From the NCBI GenBank assembly GCA_934636425.1, contig CAKUAV010000021.1, positions 1 through 27,060 of the forward strand: 27,060 bases of DNA. The letters run 5' to 3'. Source of the stretch: an uncultured Clostridia bacterium. Lineage in GTDB: Bacteria; Bacillota; Clostridia; Christensenellales; Aristaeellaceae. This document shows, one piece after another, positions 22,983 through 27,060 of the stretch. How positions within the stretch are numbered: position 1 is the first letter of the stretch; the number at the start of each line of letters is the position of its first letter. The translations under genes and the position numbers were made by a program. The notes beneath the pieces were generated by a model. The model had not been told where the DNA came from, made no database searches, and worked only from the letters and a program-made list of their open reading frames with translations.

Positions 22983-23837
22983 ATGCTGAAAGCATATGCC
23001 AATGCAAAGATCAACTGGGCGCTGGCCATTACGGGCCGGCGAGGCGACGGCTATCACGAAATGGATATGCTCATGCAGTCGATCTCGCTGCACGATACGC
23101 TGACGTTTGAGGAAAGCGACGCGCTTTCGCTGAGCGTGAACGGCGCTGCGCCCGTCTGGGACGATAAAAACCTTATCTGCCGTGCGGCGGAGCTGCTGCG
23201 GCGGGAGACCGGCTGCCGGCGCGGCGCTGTGATCGCGCTCGAAAAGCGCATCCCCGCGCGCGCGGGTCTGGGCGGCGGCAGCGCGGACGGCGCGGCGGCG
23301 CTCAGGGCGCTCGACCGGCTCTGGGCGCTTCATCTGAGCGAGGAAAGGCTGCTCGAGCTGGGTCTGTCGCTGGGCGCGGATTTTCCGTTCTGCCTGACGG
23401 GCGGGCTTCAGCGCGTGCGGGGGATCGGCGAAAGACTGACGAAACTGCGGGCGAATGTATCGCCCGAGCTGATTCTCGCCATGCCCGATCAGGGTCTGTC
23501 CACCGGCGCGGTGTTTCAGGCGTTCGATGCGGCGGAGGTTCCCGCGCGCGCCGATGTGGACGCTGCGCAGGCGGCGCTGCTCTCGGGCGATTATGCGCGC
23601 CTGAAGCAGTGCGCCGTCAATCATCTGACGCGGCCGGCGGAGACGCTGAGTGCGGCGGTGGAACGGGCGATCGATGATTTTTACGCGGCGGGCGCGGCGT
23701 TTACGGCGATGAGCGGCAGCGGAACGTGCGTTTTCGGCGTGTTCGAGAAGCCGGAAGAGGCGTTTTCGGCGCTGAAAGGGAAATATCCTGTCATTTTCCG
23801 GGCGCAGACGCGCGAAACCGGCGTTGAATTTGTCTGA
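22983..23837 (+). CDS. ispE: 4-diphosphocytidyl-2-C-methyl-D-erythritol kinase
   Basis: IspE phosphorylates the 2-hydroxyl of CDP-methylerythritol with ATP in the cytosolic MEP route to isoprenoid precursors. The 284-residue product is a full-length GHMP kinase: AYANAKINWALAITGRR with catalytic Lys9, GDGYHEMDMLMQSI, the P-loop GLGGGSADGA (95-104), LGADFPFCLTGG with catalytic Asp133, and the C-terminal SGSGTCVFGVF motif. GGAG lies 8 bases before ATG 22983. The gene shares a promoter with the upstream lipoprotein and is followed after 17 bases by an ABM-fold protein. Its presence shows the organism uses the MEP pathway. Confidence 0.97.
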   Translation: MLKAYANAKINWALAITGRRGDGYHEMDMLMQSISLHDTLTFEESDALSLSVNGAAPVWDDKNLICRAAELLRRETGCRRGAVIALEKRIPARAGLGGGSADGAAALRALDRLWALHLSEERLLELGLSLGADFPFCLTGGLQRVRGIGERLTKLRANVSPELILAMPDQGLSTGAVFQAFDAAEVPARADVDAAQAALLSGDYARLKQCAVNHLTRPAETLSAAVERAIDDFYAAGAAFTAMSGSGTCVFGVFEKPEEAFSALKGKYPVIFRAQTRETGVEFV

Positions 23838-23854
23838 ATGAAGGAGGAAGGCGC

Positions 23855-24181
23855 ATGAGCCTGACGGTCAATCTCTACTATACGGGCGTGAATGGCGCAG
23901 CGCGTGCCTTCGCCGAGGAAATGGAGAAGAGCGGTATTGCCGCCGCCATACGCGCGGAGGACGGCAGCGAGCGCTATGAATATTTCTTTCCGATGGACGA
24001 TCCGGAAACCGTGCTGCTGATCGACCGCTGGCGCGATCAGGCGGCGCTTGACCGGCACCACGCCTCGCCGATGATGAAATCGCTCGCGGCGCTGCGGGAA
24101 AAATACGATCTGCATATGCGCGTGGAGCGCTATGCGGCGCTGGAGGAAGATAAGGCCGGCGAAGCGTTCATACGAACATAA
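23855..24181 (+). CDS. Small antibiotic-biosynthesis-monooxygenase (ABM) fold protein
   Basis: The 108-residue product resembles the dimeric alpha-beta ferredoxin-like ABM/YgiN family. Characteristic are LYYTGVNGAARAFAEEMEK at the start, RYEYFFPMDDPETVLLIDRW in the centre, and DQAALDRHHASPMMKSLAAL, which matches the typical W-x-x-x-x-A-L-x-x-H-x-x-S pattern. Family members include quinol monooxygenases, haem-degrading enzymes and many proteins of unknown function; no specific substrate can be assigned. AAGGAGG lies just before ATG 23855. It is the last gene of the lipoprotein-ispE run, and a strong hairpin follows within 7 bases of its stop. Confidence 0.8.
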   Translation: MSLTVNLYYTGVNGAARAFAEEMEKSGIAAAIRAEDGSERYEYFFPMDDPETVLLIDRWRDQAALDRHHASPMMKSLAALREKYDLHMRVERYAALEEDKAGEAFIRT

Positions 24182-24187
24182 AAGAAA

Positions 24188-24227
24188 GCGGCGCGTTTCC
24201 TCGATAAGAGATGAGGAGACGCGCCGC
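24188..24227. terminator. Bidirectional terminator between the ABM-fold and MATE genes
   Basis: A 15-bp stem (GCGGCGCGTTTCCTC with GAGGAGACGCGCCGC, one wobble pair) has a 10-base loop. On the minus strand it is followed by the T-rich CTTTCTTTTATG; on the plus strand only by GTTTAC. It therefore fits the minus-strand MATE gene best and probably also stops plus-strand transcription. Confidence 0.85.
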
Positions 24228-24238
24228 GTTTACAATCA

Positions 24239-25591
24239 TCAGGCGCTGCGGGTCAGGTTTTTGATCCACTTGTAGCTGTTTGCGCGGAAGAATGCGGGGA
24301 TGCACTTGAAGCACTGATCGGCGTTCAGGCAGATGATGACGGCGATGGGGGAGAGCTTCCACACGAACGCTGCGAGCAGCGAGACCGGCATGACGACGCC
24401 CCAGATGCTCACCAGATCGAGTATCATCGCAAAGCGCGTGTCGCCGCCGCCGCGTATGATGCCCGTGTTGACCGGCATCTGATAGGACATTGTGAAGAGC
24501 ACAATGCTCTGTATGATCATATAGGCGTTGGCCAGCGCGCGCGTTTCGTCGGACACCTGATAGACGCCGAGCAGCGGGATGCGGATACAGAACATCGCGA
24601 GTCCCAGCACAAGGCCTATGCCCACGAACAGGCATTGCAGCGTGCGGGCATAGGCGCGGATCTTCGGCATATCGCCCGCGCCGACCGCCCGGCCTATGAT
24701 GATGGACGCCGCCGAGGATGCGCCCACAGACGTGGCCTTGAGCAGCAGGAAGATCGTGGAGGAGATCGACTGCGCGGCGATGGCGCTGTCGCTCAGATGC
24801 CCCAGTATGACCGTTTGCAGCGCGTTCGAAACGCCCCACAGCCCGGCGGTGATTATGACCGGCGTGCCCACGCGCACGAAATCGCGCAGCATGGCGCGGT
24901 CGATGGAGAGATAGTCGCGCGGTTTCATCGCAAGCGATTTTTCCTTGCGGAACAGGTGGCGCGCCACGATGACAAACTCGACGATGCGCGCGATCAGCGT
25001 GCCTATGGCCGCGCCGCGTACGCCCATTTCCGGCGCGCCGAGATGGCCGGCGATGAGCAGATAGTTGATCGACACATTGACGCAAAGCGCTATGACCGAC
25101 ACGCGCAGCGCGATGCGAACCGATTCGGCGATGCGCATCGTGCCCAGCATGACTGTGGTCGCGGCGAAGAACAGATAGCTGAAGCGTATGATGGAGAGAT
25201 ACTTCACGCCCTCCGCGGCGATGGCGGCGGAATCGGTAAACAGCGCCAATGCGGCGTTCGGGAAGAGACTCACCGCAATGAAGAGCAGCAGCGCGACGAG
25301 CAGCCCCGCGCGCAGGCCGATCGAGGACAGGCGGCGCACCTCGCCCACGCGCTTCTGCCCCCAGTACTGGCTGCCCAGCACGATCATTGTGTTGCTGACG
25401 GCGTAGACCAGCTGCTGGAGCACGAACTGTATCTGATTGACCGCGGCCACGCCGGAGAGCGCCGCCTCGGAATAGGAGCCCAGCATCAGGTTGTCGGCCA
25501 GATTGACGCTGAGAATCACGGCCTGCTCGAGCATCAGCGTGACGCACAGGCGCAGGAATGTCTTATAGAACGATTTGTCGCGAACCAGCAT
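24239..25591 (-). CDS. MATE-family multidrug/organic cation exporter
   Basis: A 450-residue inner membrane protein with the two-fold repeated six-helix pattern of MATE transporters, which expel drugs or metabolites in exchange for Na+ or H+. Family signs include LMLEQAVILSVNLADNLMLG in helix 1, LGSQYWGQKR after helix 2, GAAIGTLIARIVEFVIV, ATSVGASSAASIIIGRAVGAG at the start of the second half, and GIIRGGGDTRFAMILD. The start at 25591 (MLVRDKSF) was chosen because GGAG lies 8 bases upstream; an in-frame ATG nine codons earlier has no such site. A consensus promoter (25645-25673) precedes it, divergent from the heparinase-family gene. The substrate cannot be predicted. Confidence 0.93.
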   Translation of the reverse strand: MLVRDKSFYKTFLRLCVTLMLEQAVILSVNLADNLMLGSYSEAALSGVAAVNQIQFVLQQLVYAVSNTMIVLGSQYWGQKRVGEVRRLSSIGLRAGLLVALLLFIAVSLFPNAALALFTDSAAIAAEGVKYLSIIRFSYLFFAATTVMLGTMRIAESVRIALRVSVIALCVNVSINYLLIAGHLGAPEMGVRGAAIGTLIARIVEFVIVARHLFRKEKSLAMKPRDYLSIDRAMLRDFVRVGTPVIITAGLWGVSNALQTVILGHLSDSAIAAQSISSTIFLLLKATSVGASSAASIIIGRAVGAGDMPKIRAYARTLQCLFVGIGLVLGLAMFCIRIPLLGVYQVSDETRALANAYMIIQSIVLFTMSYQMPVNTGIIRGGGDTRFAMILDLVSIWGVVMPVSLLAAFVWKLSPIAVIICLNADQCFKCIPAFFRANSYKWIKNLTRSA

Positions 25592-25644
25592 GGCAAAGAC
25601 TCCGTTTCTTGTGTACATTGTGCTGTGAATTGAAGCCGTTCACC

Positions 25645-25673
25645 ATTATAGCAGGCGGGCGCGGCATTGGCAA
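25645..25673 (-). promoter_or_regulatory. Promoter of the MATE gene
   Basis: On the minus strand, TTGCCA (25668-25673) and TATAAT (25645-25650) are spaced by 17 bases. These are the same hexamers and spacing as the lipoprotein-ispE promoter. Confidence 0.9.
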
Positions 25674-25703
25674 CGATCGCATGCAAGGATTTACAAAATC
25701 GTA

Positions 25704-25732
25704 TTGACAAGCGGCGAAAAGGCGGTTATCAT
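25704..25732 (+). promoter_or_regulatory. Promoter of the heparinase-family gene
   Basis: A perfect TTGACA (25704-25709) and TATCAT (25727-25732) are spaced by 17 bases, 26 bases before the ATG. AGGAGGG is the ribosome binding site. Confidence 0.85.
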
Positions 25733-25758
25733 GTCGAATAAAGAGGAGGGAGATTTCC

Positions 25759-27060
25759 ATGACGATCAGAGAAGCGACGGAGAAAATCGAGACCATGCTG
25801 GTCAGCCGGGCAGATTATCATCCGTTCCCGAAATACGGCGAAGCAGGCTGGGACAAGCTGCCGCGGGAAGCGGTCAATTCCATCGTGGGGCGCGCGGAAT
25901 GGCTGAACGAAAAAGCATGGGAAGCGCTGCCGGCCACGCTCTTTATGGAATACGCCAAGACGGGCAACCGCACGCATTTTGAGAAGGTTCATTTTGAGCA
26001 TCGCGGCCGGCTGAGGACGCTGGTCGCAGCCGAGTGCATCGAGCACAAGGGGCGCTTTATCGACCAGATCGTCAATGGAATCTGGGCGATCTGCGAGGAA
26101 ACCACATGGGCCATTCCCGCGCACAGGGGCGATTACAGCGCGCCGAATCATGCGCTGGTGGACGTCGAGCATGAAAGGATCACGCTCGATCTCTTCGCTG
26201 CCGAGACCGGCGAGACAATGGCCTGGACGCTCTATTTTCTGGGCGATCAGCTGCGCGAGATCAGCTGCGAAATCCCGGATCGCATCGAATACGAAATCGA
26301 GCGGCGCATATTCGTGCCGTATCTTATGCGCAACGACTTTTTCTGGATGGGGCTGGGACACAGCAACCCGGTCAACAACTGGAACCCCTGGATCAACGAA
26401 AACGTGCTGGCCGCGGCGCTCGTCGCCTGCCGGGACGAGACAATGCGCCTGAATCTCGCCCGCAAGATCGGAAGATCGGCACAGCGCTTCCTCGATTTCT
26501 ACGCCGAGGACGGCGGCTGCGACGAGGGGCCGGGCTATTTCGGCGCGGCCGGCGCGTCCATGATGGACGTCCTCGAACTGTACGAGGAAGCCACGAACGG
26601 AAAGATCAATCTCTTCGGCGAGACGCTGATCCGCAATATGGCCGACTATATCCGCCATGTCCACATCGCGGGCGACTATTTCGTCAACTTTGCCGACGCG
26701 CCCATGCGGATTGTCGGCTGCTGCGAAGAGCTGCTCATGCGCGTGGCGAAAAAGACCGAAAACGACGCGCTGTGGCAGTATGCCCGGATGCGGCTGGCGC
26801 ATAACCGCGCGCTGCGCCCCGATCAGAGCCTGATCGGCGGCACATACTATATGCACAGGACGCTGCGCGCGCTCTTTGACTGGGACGAGAGCCTCTATGC
26901 CGATCAGTCGGACACGGCTTCGCTCGGCCACTGGTTCGGCGGCATACAGGTTGCAACGGCGCGCACGGCGGAGAATCGCTTTGACGGGCTGTTCCTCGCG
27001 GCCAAGGGCGGCTGCAACGCCGAGAGCCACAACCACAACGACATCGGCAATTACGTGCTC
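25759..27060 (+). CDS. Heparinase II/III-family protein (3' end beyond window)
   Basis: An open frame of 434 codons runs off the right edge. The N-terminal ~390 residues look like the alpha-alpha toroid of heparinase II/III-like polysaccharide lyases: NDFFWMGLGHSNPVNNWNPW, CDEGPGYFGAAGAS (from residue 254) and a DYFVNFADAP block. The start of the beta-sheet domain follows, with FLAAKGGCNAESHNHND, where His424 and His426 match the conserved His-rich motif. Family enzymes cleave acidic polysaccharides such as heparin, heparan sulfate or alginate by beta-elimination; many intracellular relatives are unassigned. There is no signal peptide, suggesting action on imported fragments. ATG 25759 has AGGAGGG at good spacing and a near-consensus promoter upstream. 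Confidence 0.88.
   Translation, partial: MTIREATEKIETMLVSRADYHPFPKYGEAGWDKLPREAVNSIVGRAEWLNEKAWEALPATLFMEYAKTGNRTHFEKVHFEHRGRLRTLVAAECIEHKGRFIDQIVNGIWAICEETTWAIPAHRGDYSAPNHALVDVEHERITLDLFAAETGETMAWTLYFLGDQLREISCEIPDRIEYEIERRIFVPYLMRNDFFWMGLGHSNPVNNWNPWINENVLAAALVACRDETMRLNLARKIGRSAQRFLDFYAEDGGCDEGPGYFGAAGASMMDVLELYEEATNGKINLFGETLIRNMADYIRHVHIAGDYFVNFADAPMRIVGCCEELLMRVAKKTENDALWQYARMRLAHNRALRPDQSLIGGTYYMHRTLRALFDWDESLYADQSDTASLGHWFGGIQVATARTAENRFDGLFLAAKGGCNAESHNHNDIGNYVL

Overview
The window is a GC-rich stretch of about 27 kb from what looks like an anaerobic Gram-positive bacterium of the Clostridia, probably gut or rumen associated. This rests on strong GGAGG ribosome binding sites, sigma-A type promoters, a ferredoxin-tailed aldo/keto reductase, a DUF3899 protein, oligopeptide-type ABC transporters with oversized subunits, and several intracellular glycan enzymes. 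The exact order (perhaps a Christensenellales-like lineage) is a guess.

Layout. (1) Positions 1-3363: end of rpsB, then tsf and a terminator. A 520-base gap with an imperfect direct repeat follows, then pyrH, which is followed not by frr but by a GH43 exo-beta-1,3-galactanase-like enzyme. (2) 3364-12083: a five-gene peptide-type ABC transporter operon (binding protein, two permeases, two ATPases). One permease and both ATPases carry large inserted segments, and the binding protein is much longer than usual for its family. (3) 12270-15595: a DUF3899 membrane protein, tagaturonate reductase (uxaB) and altronate dehydratase (uxaA), two successive steps of galacturonate catabolism. (4) 16224-18293: a secreted M28 metallopeptidase. 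(5) Minus strand 18358-22188: a short GH29 fucosidase-like protein, a ZIP metal transporter, a ferredoxin-fused aldo/keto reductase, a glycoside-hydrolase-like gene that has lost its middle, and a 35-residue small protein. (6) Plus strand 22255-24227: a lipoprotein, ispE and a small ABM-fold protein. (7) A MATE exporter (minus) divergent from a heparinase II/III-family gene that runs off the right edge.

How the genes fit together. Two themes mix with housekeeping genes. One is peptide scavenging: a secreted M28 peptidase and an oligopeptide-type importer. The other is use of plant or mucosal glycans: galactan, uronate and fucose enzymes, plus a polysaccharide-lyase-like protein. The GH43, GH29 and heparinase-family proteins lack visible signal peptides, so they probably act on imported oligosaccharides. 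The ABC system could carry either substrate type; the sequence does not decide this.

The most unusual points are the jointly enlarged ABC transporter, the internally deleted glycosidase remnant behind a 35-residue ORF, the repeated element between tsf and pyrH, and a marked preference for the codon pair ATA-CTG over ATC-CTG. I saw no tRNA, rRNA, CRISPR array, insertion sequence or phage gene.
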